A DNA stretch of 64,000 nt from the NCBI RefSeq assembly GCF_019916085.1, contig NZ_CP049834.1:341501-405500 (forward strand), written 5' to 3'. The notes below the pieces were generated by a model that saw only the letters and a list, made by a program, of their open reading frames with translations, was not told the DNA's origin and did not search any database. Source of the stretch: Aquirufa lenticrescens (GTDB taxonomy: Bacteria > Bacteroidota > Bacteroidia > Cytophagales > Spirosomataceae). Shown one piece after another: positions 8,439 to 17,160 of this stretch. The stretch's first letter is position 1. Each line of letters begins with the position of its first letter. The position numbers and the translations under genes are program-made.

Positions 8439-8693
8439 ATGAAAATATACGCCTATGCGTCTATGTTTGTCTATCTCGTTTTTGTCGGAATGGCTCAAAC
8501 TAAGCACTATAAAAACCAGATAAACAGGACTTTAAAAGAGAGTGTTAAAATCGAAAAACGCGTGGAAGTTAAGGAACAGACATCGCCTTTTCAAACCCCT
8601 AAATACCAAATTAATAAACCCAACATTGACTGGGTGGATACTTTTAAAACGAAACCGTCTTCCTACAAACAACATAAAGGAAGACCAAACTAA
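8439..8693 (+). CDS. Small hypothetical secreted protein
   Basis: An 84-residue protein with an N-terminal hydrophobic segment (about 4-19, ending GMAQ, a plausible signal-peptidase site) and a lysine-rich, low-complexity mature part (KHYKNQINRTLKESVKIEKR). I do not recognise it. It starts 74 bases after the previous gene, just behind an inverted repeat, and ends six bases before the RND adaptor, so it is likely cotranscribed with the pump. Confidence 0.55.
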   Translation: MKIYAYASMFVYLVFVGMAQTKHYKNQINRTLKESVKIEKRVEVKEQTSPFQTPKYQINKPNIDWVDTFKTKPSSYKQHKGRPN

Positions 8694-8699
8694 GTAGAT

Positions 8700-9803
8700 A
8701 TGAGAAAATACGTTGTTGGATTACTGCTTTTAACCGCCTGTACGGCTAAAAAAGAGGACTTTGTCGAGGTGCAAACGCTTGAAGTTTCCTCCCCCATTTC
8801 ATTAGATACGATGATTCATCAAGAATTTGTGGCGGACATTCATGCCGTCCAAAATGTAGAGATTCGCGCCCGAGTGAAGGGTTATTTAGACCGAATTTTA
8901 GTGGATGAGGGTAAGCAAGTAAAGGGCGGACAGGTGATGTTTACCATCAATAGCCAGGAATATGTCGCTGATTTAGCCCGGGCGAAAGCCGTATTAAGTC
9001 AAGCGTCAGCCGAATTAAAAGCGGAGGAATTAACCCTTGTCAATACGCGCTTACTGGTAGATAAAAATGTGATTTCTAAAAACCAGCTAGCCATTTCACT
9101 GGCGAAAGTAGATGGTTTAAAGGCGAAACGCGAAGAGGCTTTAGCCCATGTTCGGGCGGCCGTATTAAAAGTGGAGCACTCGAATATACGGGCTCCTTTT
9201 GATGGAATTGTAGACCGATTACCATTCAAGCGCGGAAGTTTAGTGGACGAAGGAACTTTGTTAACAACACTATCAGATAATAGAAACGTGTATGCTTATT
9301 TCAATGTATCGGAACAGGAATACCTAGCCTTTAGTGAACAAGATGGGGTGAATAAATCTGCCAGCGTGGATCTCGTTTTAGCCAATGGGGAAACCTATCC
9401 GCAAAAGGGTGTGGTGGAAACGATTGAAGGAGAATTTGATAAGAACACGGGAAATATTGCGTTCCGTGCACGCTTTGTAAACCCAGATAAGCTACTTCGA
9501 CACGGGGCCTCAGGCAAGGTGCAATTGCCTAAAAAAGTGTCTGGCTATTGGGCGATTCCCCAAAAATCCGTTTTTGAGATTCAAGAAAAAAGTTATGTGT
9601 TTGTGAAAGACGCTTCTGGTACGGTCAAGATGAAAAGCATTGTGCCGGACTTACGCATTCCTCATTTCTATTTAGTTAAAAATGGATTTTCAGCGAAAGA
9701 CACCGTCTTGATTGAAGGGATTCAGCTGGTGAAACAAGGTCAGAAAATCAAGTCGACCTTCAAGCCTATGCGTCAATTATTAACGGATTATAAAGCCTTG
9801 TAA
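8700..9803 (+). CDS. RND efflux periplasmic adaptor (membrane fusion protein)
   Basis: Links the inner-membrane pump to the outer-membrane channel. The 367-residue lipoprotein has lipobox LLTAC (Cys14). A biotinyl-lipoyl-like half (VEIRARVKGYLDRILVDEG) is followed by a helical hairpin (about 80-150), the second lipoyl half (IRAPFDGIVDRLPFKRGSLV), then beta-barrel and membrane-proximal domains (FRARFVNPDKLLRHGASGKV). This is the AcrA/MexA type. It is followed after one base by the pump gene. Substrates are likely hydrophobic compounds, but the sequence does not say which. Confidence 0.93.
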   Translation: MRKYVVGLLLLTACTAKKEDFVEVQTLEVSSPISLDTMIHQEFVADIHAVQNVEIRARVKGYLDRILVDEGKQVKGGQVMFTINSQEYVADLARAKAVLSQASAELKAEELTLVNTRLLVDKNVISKNQLAISLAKVDGLKAKREEALAHVRAAVLKVEHSNIRAPFDGIVDRLPFKRGSLVDEGTLLTTLSDNRNVYAYFNVSEQEYLAFSEQDGVNKSASVDLVLANGETYPQKGVVETIEGEFDKNTGNIAFRARFVNPDKLLRHGASGKVQLPKKVSGYWAIPQKSVFEIQEKSYVFVKDASGTVKMKSIVPDLRIPHFYLVKNGFSAKDTVLIEGIQLVKQGQKIKSTFKPMRQLLTDYKAL

Positions 9804-9804
9804 T

Positions 9805-12800
9805 ATGGTACAACAATTCATTACCCGACCGGTATTGTCGATCGTTGTATCGATCTTTATCGTGATTTTAGGGGTCATTGCTATGAAGCAATTGCCCATT
9901 ACGCAATTCCCTGATATCGTTCCTCCGGCTGTAACGGTGACCACGAAATATACCGGTGCAAATGCAGAGGTTTGTGCCAAAGCCGTAGTGACGCCGCTCG
10001 AGCGGGCTATCAACGGGGTAGCCGGAATGACCTATATGACATCTGTTTCAGGAAACGACGGAACCAGTATTATTCAAGTGTATTTTGAGGTAGGAACGGA
10101 TCCCGATGTGGCCGCAGTGAACGTCCAAACCCGTGTTCAAACCGTGTTAGATGAGTTACCGGAAGAGGTGATTAAAGCCGGGGTAATTACAGAGAAAGAG
10201 GTAAACAGTATGTTGCTCTATGTAAACCTCTTGAGTGAGGATTCTGATATCGACGAGAAGTTCATCTACAATTTTGCGGATATCAACGTGCTCCCTGAGT
10301 TAAAGCGTATTGACGGAGTCGGTTTTGCGGATATCATGGGACAAAGAGAATATGCGATGCGTATTTGGTTACATCCAGATCGCTTGTTTGCCTATAAACT
10401 CTCTGCGGAAGATGTCATTCAGGCTTTGCGCAATCAAAACGTGGAGGCAGCTCCAGGAAAAATAGGGGAAAGTTCAGGAAAGCATCCGCAAGCATTGCAG
10501 TATGTGATGCGTTATACGGGAAAGTTTACCCAGGTAGCCGAGTATGAAAACTTAGTGATCAAGGCCACCGAGACAGGTCAGATATTGCGATTAAAAGATG
10601 TAGCAGATGTGGAATTTGGGTCATTGGATTACGATGTGCTTTCCAAAGAAAATGGCCGACCGTCCGCTGCGATTTTATTAAAGCAACGACCAGGTTCGAA
10701 TGCCGCGGAGGTGATTGAGAATGTAAAGAAACGCTTAGCGGAATTGAAAACGACAACCTTTCCTCCGGGCATGGGTTTCACGATTTCCTATGATGTTTCC
10801 CGTTTCTTAGACGCTTCGATTCACGAGGTGATTAAGACTTTATTGGAAGCTTTTTTATTAGTAGCCCTTGTGGTATTTATTTTCTTACAAGATTGGCGCG
10901 CGACTTTAGTTCCGATTATTGCGGTGCCGGTTTCTTTAGTAGGAACGTTCATGTTTATGTTAGCCTTTGGCTTCTCCATCAACCTATTGACCCTTTTCTC
11001 TTTGGTTTTAGCCATCGGTATTGTGGTTGATAATGCGATTGTGGTCGTGGAGGCGGTTCATGCCAAAATGGAGGAGAAAGATATGCCCGTTCTCGCCGCA
11101 ACGCAGGAGGCAATGCACGAGATTTCAGGCGCAATTTTAGCGATTACGCTCGTGATGGGTGCGGTGTTTGTGCCGGTGGCATTCCTTTCCGGACCTATTG
11201 GTGTTTTCTTCCGGCAGTTCTCGGTCACGATGGCCATTTCGATTGCCTTATCCGGCTTAACTGCTTTAACTTTGACTCCGGCGCTATGCGTATTGTTATT
11301 GAAAAAGCCAGAGCACAATCAAAACAACGTACTTGGGAAATTCTTCCATGCCTTCAATCACCGCTACGATCAAATCGCTCAAAAATACCTCCTATGGGTG
11401 GGAGCTTTGATCAGTAAACGATTGGTCATGTGGTTGATTTTGTTGGGATCAGTAGTGGGAACCGTCGTTCTATCGGGGATTGTTCCCAGTGGATTTATTC
11501 CTTCAGAGGATCAAGGAACCCTTTATGTAAACGCAACAACACCCGCCGGAGCTACTTTAGAGCGGACGGAAAGTGTGATGGATCAGGTATTTAAATCCAT
11601 CAAAGGAGTAGATGCGATTGAGTCCTTTTCTACTTTAGCCGGATTTAGTTTATTGACCGATGGATCAGGTGCCTCGTATGGTACGGGTATTATTACGTTG
11701 AAGCCTTGGGAGGAACGCACCGAAACAGTGGATGAATTAACGGAGATTATTCGAAAAAAGACAAACGGAATTAAGGACGCAAGTATCCAGTTTTTTCCTC
11801 CGCCGGCCGTTCCTGGTTTCGGTAATGCTTCAGGTTTTGAGTTTAGAATTCAAGATCGCAGTGGCTCCGGGGATCTACAAAAGTTAGCCGCGGTCTCGAA
11901 TGATTTTGCCAAAAAACTCAACGAAACTCCAGAGATTCAAAACACCTTCTCCAGTTTCGACCCTAGTTTCCCGCAGTATATGTTAGAAGTGGATCAGGAG
12001 GCTGCTGCCCAAAAAGGGGTGAATGTTCTCCCCGCCATGGATAATCTGCAAACGCTGCTGGGTAGTTTCTATGCGACGAACTTCATTCGCTTTGGTCAAA
12101 TGTACAAAGTGATGGTCCAAGTGGATCCGCGTTACCGCGCGCATCCGGATGATGTGCTGAAGTTTTATGCGAAAAACAAAGCGGGCGAAATGGTCCCTTA
12201 TTCTTCTTTCGTGAAGATGAAGCGCGTATATGGCCCAGAGCAATTCACCCGCTACAACATGTTTACCTCAGCGATGGTGAACGGCGAACCGGCACCTGGA
12301 TTTAGCTCGGGAGCTGTGTTGGATATTATTCGGGCAGAGGCCATGAAAAGCTTACCGCGCGGCTATACGCTGGAGTGGTCGGGGATGACGCGTGAGGAGG
12401 ATTTGGCAGGAAATCAGGCTATTTTCATTTTCGCCATTTGCCTACTATTCGTTTATTTATTGCTAGCCGCACAATACGAATCCTTCCTATTGCCGTTCCC
12501 TGTTTTACTTTTCTTACCCATGGGTGCGATGGGAACTTATGCGTTCCTGTATCTATTTGGCCTACAAAATAACATCTACGCACAAGTAGCGCTGGTGATG
12601 TTAATCGGTTTACTAGGTAAGAACGCCATCCTGATTGTGGAGTTTGCGATTGCCAAACAGAAGGAAGGCGCTTCCATTATTGAGGCCGCGAAAGAGGGGG
12701 CCTTCTCTCGCTTGCGTCCCATTTTAATGACCTCCTTTGCTTTTGTGGCCGGATTAATTCCGTTGATGATTGCCTCAGGTGCAGGTGCCATTGGAAACCG

Positions 12801-12924
12801 GACGATTGGAACCGCATCCGCTGGGGGGATGATTTTAGGTACGGTAGGAGGTTTATTGGTCATTCCGGGATTGTATGTGGTGTTCGCATCCCTCTCGGCT
12901 AAATTGTCTAAAAATGAAAAATAG
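9805..12924 (+). CDS. RND multidrug efflux permease, HAE1 (AcrB) type
   Basis: A proton-driven inner-membrane trimer that exports hydrophobic compounds. The 1039 residues, the FITRPVLSIVVSIFIVILG opening helix, two large periplasmic loops and the duplicated six-helix bundles match AcrB. The proton-relay site in helix 4 reads GIVVDNAIVVVEA: Asp409 is present, but the second acid of AcrB (Asp408 there) is Asn410. Other Bacteroidota-type pumps may share this, so I do not treat it as loss of function. The gene lies between adaptor and outer-membrane factor in one operon. Confidence 0.95.
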   Translation: MVQQFITRPVLSIVVSIFIVILGVIAMKQLPITQFPDIVPPAVTVTTKYTGANAEVCAKAVVTPLERAINGVAGMTYMTSVSGNDGTSIIQVYFEVGTDPDVAAVNVQTRVQTVLDELPEEVIKAGVITEKEVNSMLLYVNLLSEDSDIDEKFIYNFADINVLPELKRIDGVGFADIMGQREYAMRIWLHPDRLFAYKLSAEDVIQALRNQNVEAAPGKIGESSGKHPQALQYVMRYTGKFTQVAEYENLVIKATETGQILRLKDVADVEFGSLDYDVLSKENGRPSAAILLKQRPGSNAAEVIENVKKRLAELKTTTFPPGMGFTISYDVSRFLDASIHEVIKTLLEAFLLVALVVFIFLQDWRATLVPIIAVPVSLVGTFMFMLAFGFSINLLTLFSLVLAIGIVVDNAIVVVEAVHAKMEEKDMPVLAATQEAMHEISGAILAITLVMGAVFVPVAFLSGPIGVFFRQFSVTMAISIALSGLTALTLTPALCVLLLKKPEHNQNNVLGKFFHAFNHRYDQIAQKYLLWVGALISKRLVMWLILLGSVVGTVVLSGIVPSGFIPSEDQGTLYVNATTPAGATLERTESVMDQVFKSIKGVDAIESFSTLAGFSLLTDGSGASYGTGIITLKPWEERTETVDELTEIIRKKTNGIKDASIQFFPPPAVPGFGNASGFEFRIQDRSGSGDLQKLAAVSNDFAKKLNETPEIQNTFSSFDPSFPQYMLEVDQEAAAQKGVNVLPAMDNLQTLLGSFYATNFIRFGQMYKVMVQVDPRYRAHPDDVLKFYAKNKAGEMVPYSSFVKMKRVYGPEQFTRYNMFTSAMVNGEPAPGFSSGAVLDIIRAEAMKSLPRGYTLEWSGMTREEDLAGNQAIFIFAICLLFVYLLLAAQYESFLLPFPVLLFLPMGAMGTYAFLYLFGLQNNIYAQVALVMLIGLLGKNAILIVEFAIAKQKEGASIIEAAKEGAFSRLRPILMTSFAFVAGLIPLMIASGAGAIGNRTIGTASAGGMILGTVGGLLVIPGLYVVFASLSAKLSKNEK

Positions 12925-14338
12925 GATATATATCGTCGGTTTATGGCTGGCATTAGCTTCGTGCACGAATGGACTCATGCGTGAGCAGCGTAAGATAAAT
13001 GCAGAATTAGAGACGTATCGAAGCACTGATTCGCAAACGTCTGTGTCAGATGTACAGGAATGTTGGAAGCGAGATACGCTGTTAGTTCAGTTGATTGATT
13101 CCGTTTTAGTTCGCAGCAATGACATTAAAATGGGCTTTTTGCAGGTGGCGATGGCGAAGTCAGAATTTGGCTATCAAAGAGGTCTGCGCAAACCGACTGT
13201 CAGCGGATTGATTCAGCCTAGTTTGAGGCGTTTTGGAAAATATACGATGGATGGCGTGGGGAATTACGATACGCAGTTCTCTACCAATATTACCCGGGAT
13301 CAGATTATTCCAGAGCACTTGCCAGATCTGCAAATAGGCGTGCAAACGGCTTGGGAGTTAGATATTTGGGGTAAGTTAGCCAAACGAAAAAAGGCCAGTG
13401 CCCTCCGTTATTTAGCCACCGAGTCGGGTCAGCAATGGCTGATTACTTCGCTAGTCGCAGAAGTGGCTGGTGCTTATGGTCAGTTAATTGCCTTAGATAA
13501 AGAGCTCGATATTCTTAAAAATAATATTGAAATCCAGCGTAAAGCCTTCGAATTAGTCCAAGTGCAGAAAGAAGCGGGTGCGGTGAATGAGTCCGCGGTG
13601 CAACAACTAGAAGCACAGTGGTTAAATTCGCGGGCTCAGGAAGGAGATGTGTTGCAGCAAATCACAAGCTTGGAGAATGAAATTCGCCTGTTGTTAAATA
13701 AACCGAATACCCCCATTCATCGCTCTAAATTCCCTTTCCAATGTGCGCTGGATAGCAGTCTATTTGCCCATATACAAATAGATCAGCTAGAGCGCAGACC
13801 AGACATCAAACAAGCTAAATTGAATTTGATGGCGGCGTTTGAGACGAAGGAAAGTGCTTCTTTGGCCTTAAAACCTTCGATTGTATTATCGGGGATTTTA
13901 GGGGTACAAGGATTTCAGCCGGCTTATTTATTTCAATTACCTGCTTCGATGGCCTATCAATTGTTAGGCGGAATTACGACGCCTTGGTTAAATCGCTCGG
14001 CGATAACGGCAGAGATGCTGCGATCTGAATCCCAATGGAAATGGCAAGATATTGCCTATCAAAATGCGCTAGTGAAAGGCTATTTAGAATGGGATACGCA
14101 AGTTCGGTCTTTGGCCTATTTACAAAAACAGCAGCAGCTAAAACAACGGGAGGTGCTCTTAACGAAAGGGGCCATCAATACGGTGGGTACGCTCTTTTTA
14201 ACCGCAAATGCGAGCTATTTAGAGGTGTTAACAGCACAACAAAATGCCTTGCGCTCGGAGTTAGAGCTCTTGGAAATTTCTCGAAATCAATGGATGCGGG
14301 CCATTAATCTATACCGCGTGTTAGGAGGAGGCTGGTAA
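12914..14338 (+). CDS. RND efflux outer-membrane factor (TolC/OprM-like lipoprotein)
   Basis: The trimeric exit channel of the RND system. It has 474 residues with a lipoprotein signal (ALASC, Cys17) and two outer-membrane-efflux repeats rich in helix, including LERRPDIKQAKLNLMAAFETKES, broken here as two segments: LERRPDIKQA and LNLMAAFE. The ATG at 12914 overlaps the pump gene by 11 bases. A start at 12875 would lie deep in the pump gene and has no signal peptide. The 3' end overlaps purN by 18 bases in the convergent direction. Confidence 0.92.
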   Translation: MKNRIYIVGLWLALASCTNGLMREQRKINAELETYRSTDSQTSVSDVQECWKRDTLLVQLIDSVLVRSNDIKMGFLQVAMAKSEFGYQRGLRKPTVSGLIQPSLRRFGKYTMDGVGNYDTQFSTNITRDQIIPEHLPDLQIGVQTAWELDIWGKLAKRKKASALRYLATESGQQWLITSLVAEVAGAYGQLIALDKELDILKNNIEIQRKAFELVQVQKEAGAVNESAVQQLEAQWLNSRAQEGDVLQQITSLENEIRLLLNKPNTPIHRSKFPFQCALDSSLFAHIQIDQLERRPDIKQAKLNLMAAFETKESASLALKPSIVLSGILGVQGFQPAYLFQLPASMAYQLLGGITTPWLNRSAITAEMLRSESQWKWQDIAYQNALVKGYLEWDTQVRSLAYLQKQQQLKQREVLLTKGAINTVGTLFLTANASYLEVLTAQQNALRSELELLEISRNQWMRAINLYRVLGGGW

Positions 14339-14893
14339 AACGATTGATTCGATCACCTTAGGGAAATCCCGGTGCTCTAATACCTGGCCTTTTTTAGCGA
14401 CATCTTCTGGAGTATCACTCGGTAAAACGGGGAACGAACTCTGGAAGATGGTCGCACCTTCATCATAATGCTCATTCACATAGTGAATGGTAATCCCTGA
14501 TTCTTTTTCACCTGCAGCCACCACCGCCTCGTGTACAAAATGGCCATACATACCTTTCCCGCCAAATTTAGGCAACAAGGCCGGGTGAATATTCACGATT
14601 CTTTGTGGGAATGCCTTCACGAAATCACTCGGAATTAGCCACAAGAAGCCGGCTAATATGATCCAATCCGTCCGTAAAGATTGAACTTCTTTTAACACCG
14701 TTCCGTTCTTATAGGATTCTCTGTCAAAAACGCGACATGGTACGCCTAATCGCTCCGCTCGCTGAATAATCCCCGCTGTAGGGTTATTGCAGTAAATATG
14801 GGTGATGCGAACCTGATCGGATCCATTGAAATGTTCGATGATTTTTTGGGCATTAGAACCCGAACCAGAAGCAAATAAGACGAGATTTTTCAA
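14321..14893 (-). CDS. purN: Phosphoribosylglycinamide formyltransferase
   Basis: Third step of purine synthesis, transferring formyl from 10-formyl-THF to GAR. The 190 residues contain FASGSGSN (8-14), which binds the substrate phosphate; NIHPALLP with catalytic Asn101 and His103; and HYDEGATIF with Asp144. The start is a TTG at 14891-14893, the only codon that gives the standard MKNLVLFASGSGSN opening. It is a single-gene unit, divergent from bshA. Confidence 0.95.
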   Translation of the reverse strand: MKNLVLFASGSGSNAQKIIEHFNGSDQVRITHIYCNNPTAGIIQRAERLGVPCRVFDRESYKNGTVLKEVQSLRTDWIILAGFLWLIPSDFVKAFPQRIVNIHPALLPKFGGKGMYGHFVHEAVVAAGEKESGITIHYVNEHYDEGATIFQSSFPVLPSDTPEDVAKKGQVLEHRDFPKVIESIVLPASS

Positions 14894-14913
14894 AGGTTAT
14901 CGATTGTTTAGGA

Positions 14914-14921
14914 CAAATTTA
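14914..14921 (-). promoter_or_regulatory. -7 promoter element of purN
   Basis: The minus strand reads TAAATTTG, matching TAnnTTTG, 21 bases upstream of the purN TTG start. No -33 element is obvious. Confidence 0.4.
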
Positions 14922-14945
14922 CATTCTTTCAGCTAAATTTAAGGT

Positions 14946-16097
14946 ATGAAAATAGGGATCGTTTGTTATCCGACGTATGGCGGAAGTGGTGTGGTGGCGA
15001 CCGAATTAGGTAAAGCTTTGGCCTTAGCGGGTCACCAGGTGCACTTTATCACCTACACGCAACCCCCTCGTCTGGATATTTTTTCTGAAAATATCTTCTA
15101 CCACGAAGTTTCCGTAGCGTCCTATCCTTTATTCGAATACCTTCCTTATGAGTCTGCTTTGGCTAGTAAAATGGTCGATGTGACGATTAACGAGAAATTG
15201 GATTTAATCCACGTTCATTATGCGATTCCGCATGCTTCGGCTGCCTATTTAGCTAAGCAAATTCTGAAATACAAAGGTATTCACGTACCGGTTATCACCA
15301 CTTTGCACGGAACAGATATCACCTTGGTGGGGCGTGATCCGTCTTTTGAGCCAGTGGTTACGTTTTCGATTAACGAGTCAGATGGGGTAACGGCGGTGTC
15401 TGAGAGTTTAAAGAATGACACTTACGATGAATTTGAAATATTAAGTAACATCGAAGTGATACCTAATTTCATCGATTTACAGCGTTTCCAAAAACGCCCT
15501 CACGAGCACTTCAAAAAGTCCCTTTGTCCTAATGGAGAAAAGCTTTTGATGCATACTTCGAACTTTAGAAAAGTAAAGCGTATCGAAGACATCGTGCGTG
15601 TTTTTGCCTTAGTTCGCAAGAAGATTCCTTCTAAATTAGTCCTGATTGGCGACGGTCCAGAACGCTCAGGTATCGAAGCACTTTGCCGTGAGTTAGAAGT
15701 CCAATGCGATGTGCGTTTCTTAGGAAAGATGGATGGGATTGAGGAGGCCTTGTCTTTGGCTGATCTGTTTTTGCTAACTTCTGAAAAAGAGAGTTTTGGA
15801 TTGGCAGCTTTAGAGGCTATGGCCTGTGAGGTGCCTGTCATTTCATCGAATGCGGGTGGTATTCCAGAAGTGAATATCCACGGTGTAACGGGTTATGTGA
15901 GTGAGATAGGCGATGTGAAAGACATGGCGGCGAATGCCATTAAGATGCTATCTGATCCTATTTTGCACGACCAGATGAAGGCGAATGCCTTAGCTCGGGC
16001 GAGGGAATTTGATATCGTTAAAATTCTTCCTCTGTATGAGCGCTATTATGAGAGAATTACTTCGAAGAGCTGGAAATTTCCTAAACAAAACGATTAA
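14946..16097 (+). CDS. bshA: N-acetyl-alpha-D-glucosaminyl L-malate synthase BshA
   Basis: First step of bacillithiol synthesis: UDP-GlcNAc plus L-malate. The 383 residues are a GT4 glycosyltransferase with GGSGVVATELGKALA near the N-terminus, HVHYAIPHA (about 78-86), TLHGTDITLVG (about 119-129), and the donor-site block EKESFGLAALEAMACEVPV (280s). The MKIGIVCYPTYGGSGVVA opening is typical of BshA rather than other GT4 enzymes. Presence of bacillithiol is usual in Bacteroidota. Other bsh genes are not in the window. Confidence 0.9.
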   Translation: MKIGIVCYPTYGGSGVVATELGKALALAGHQVHFITYTQPPRLDIFSENIFYHEVSVASYPLFEYLPYESALASKMVDVTINEKLDLIHVHYAIPHASAAYLAKQILKYKGIHVPVITTLHGTDITLVGRDPSFEPVVTFSINESDGVTAVSESLKNDTYDEFEILSNIEVIPNFIDLQRFQKRPHEHFKKSLCPNGEKLLMHTSNFRKVKRIEDIVRVFALVRKKIPSKLVLIGDGPERSGIEALCRELEVQCDVRFLGKMDGIEEALSLADLFLLTSEKESFGLAALEAMACEVPVISSNAGGIPEVNIHGVTGYVSEIGDVKDMAANAIKMLSDPILHDQMKANALARAREFDIVKILPLYERYYERITSKSWKFPKQND

Positions 16098-16566
16098 CCT
16101 GACTGCTATCCGAGCAGTTTTCGAGGAGCGACATCATTGATTTTCCGCTTGCAGGATCTTCAAATAAAGGTGCTATTTCTGCCAAAGGCGTCAAGATAAA
16201 CTTGCGTTGCGCAATCCGAGGATGTGGGATGCTTAAATCGGATTCAGCAATGATGACATCGCCGTAATACAAAATATCAAGGTCGAGTGTTCGCGGTCCC
16301 CAGCGTTCTTTGCGTTCTCTACCAAACTCCCGTTCGATTTCGAGTAATTCCGTTAAACAAGCTTCTGGTTTTAGCACGGTGCTGACAAGTATTACTTGGT
16401 TTAGGAAGTCAGATTGCTGGATGGGACCCCAGGCTTCGGTTTGGTAAATGGAAGAGTAAACCGAAATTTTTCCTATTTTTTTTTCAATAAGCGGGTAGGC
16501 TCCCTCGAAAATTTCCCGGGTATTTCCTAGATTGCCGCCTAAAGAGAGGAAGAGATGCTGAGTCAT
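16081..16566 (-). CDS. folK: 2-amino-4-hydroxy-6-hydroxymethyldihydropteridine pyrophosphokinase
   Basis: Transfers pyrophosphate from ATP to the pterin alcohol in folate synthesis. The 161 residues carry LSLGGNLGN near the start, YQTEAWG, and the signature RWGPRTLDLDILYYG with the metal-binding aspartates. The 3' end overlaps bshA by 17 bases, convergent. It is divergent from yqgE, with the two start codons about 30 bases apart. Confidence 0.95.
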   Translation of the reverse strand: MTQHLFLSLGGNLGNTREIFEGAYPLIEKKIGKISVYSSIYQTEAWGPIQQSDFLNQVILVSTVLKPEACLTELLEIEREFGRERKERWGPRTLDLDILYYGDVIIAESDLSIPHPRIAQRKFILTPLAEIAPLFEDPASGKSMMSLLENCSDSSQVNRFV

Positions 16567-16596
16567 TCCCTAAAATTACGAAAAAAGCGCAATGCA

Positions 16597-17160
16597 ATGA
16601 GTTATACCGCAGATGATTTACAGCCTGGGATGCTTTTACTGGCGGAGCCTTTTTTAGAGGATCCATCCTTTCACCGCTCGGTGATCTTGCTTTGTGAGCA
16701 TACAACGGCGCATTCGTTTGGGCTAGTCTTGAATAATAAGCAAGAAATTGTGTTTGATTCTTTTGTGGATGAAAAGGTGCTGGAGGACGTGCCCCTTTTT
16801 TCTGGCGGTCCGGTGGATCCCACCATTATGCAGTTTGTGCACCGCAGACCTGATTTAATTCCCGATGGCGTCTTGATAGGGCCGGGTATTTATTGGTCAG
16901 GAAGTTTCGAAGTCGCTATTGACAAGGTGGTGGCGGGGGAGATCGGATTCGATGAAATCAAATTCTTTATTGGGTATTCGGGTTGGGGAGCTGGGCAGCT
17001 GGAGCGCGAGGTACGTTCGAATGCTTGGATTCTACATCCGGGGAATGATAAATTAGTATTTGATGAACCTCACGAGCGTTTGTGGAGGAAGATTTTGCAT
17101 GCCAAAGGAGGGGATTTCAGAGTCCTTTCCACTTATCCAGACGACCCTAATTTGAATTAA
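16597..17160 (+). CDS. YqgE/AlgH family protein
   Basis: A 187-residue UPF0301 (YqgE/AlgH) protein of unknown biochemical role. Signatures are QPGMLLLAEPFLEDPSFHRS, VILLCEHT, SFGLVLNN and the GYSGWGAGQLERE block. The ATG at 16597 is chosen because it gives the normal start; an in-frame ATG at 16555 would run into folK. The stop overlaps recG by four bases (TTAA). Confidence 0.9.
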   Translation: MSYTADDLQPGMLLLAEPFLEDPSFHRSVILLCEHTTAHSFGLVLNNKQEIVFDSFVDEKVLEDVPLFSGGPVDPTIMQFVHRRPDLIPDGVLIGPGIYWSGSFEVAIDKVVAGEIGFDEIKFFIGYSGWGAGQLEREVRSNAWILHPGNDKLVFDEPHERLWRKILHAKGGDFRVLSTYPDDPNLN

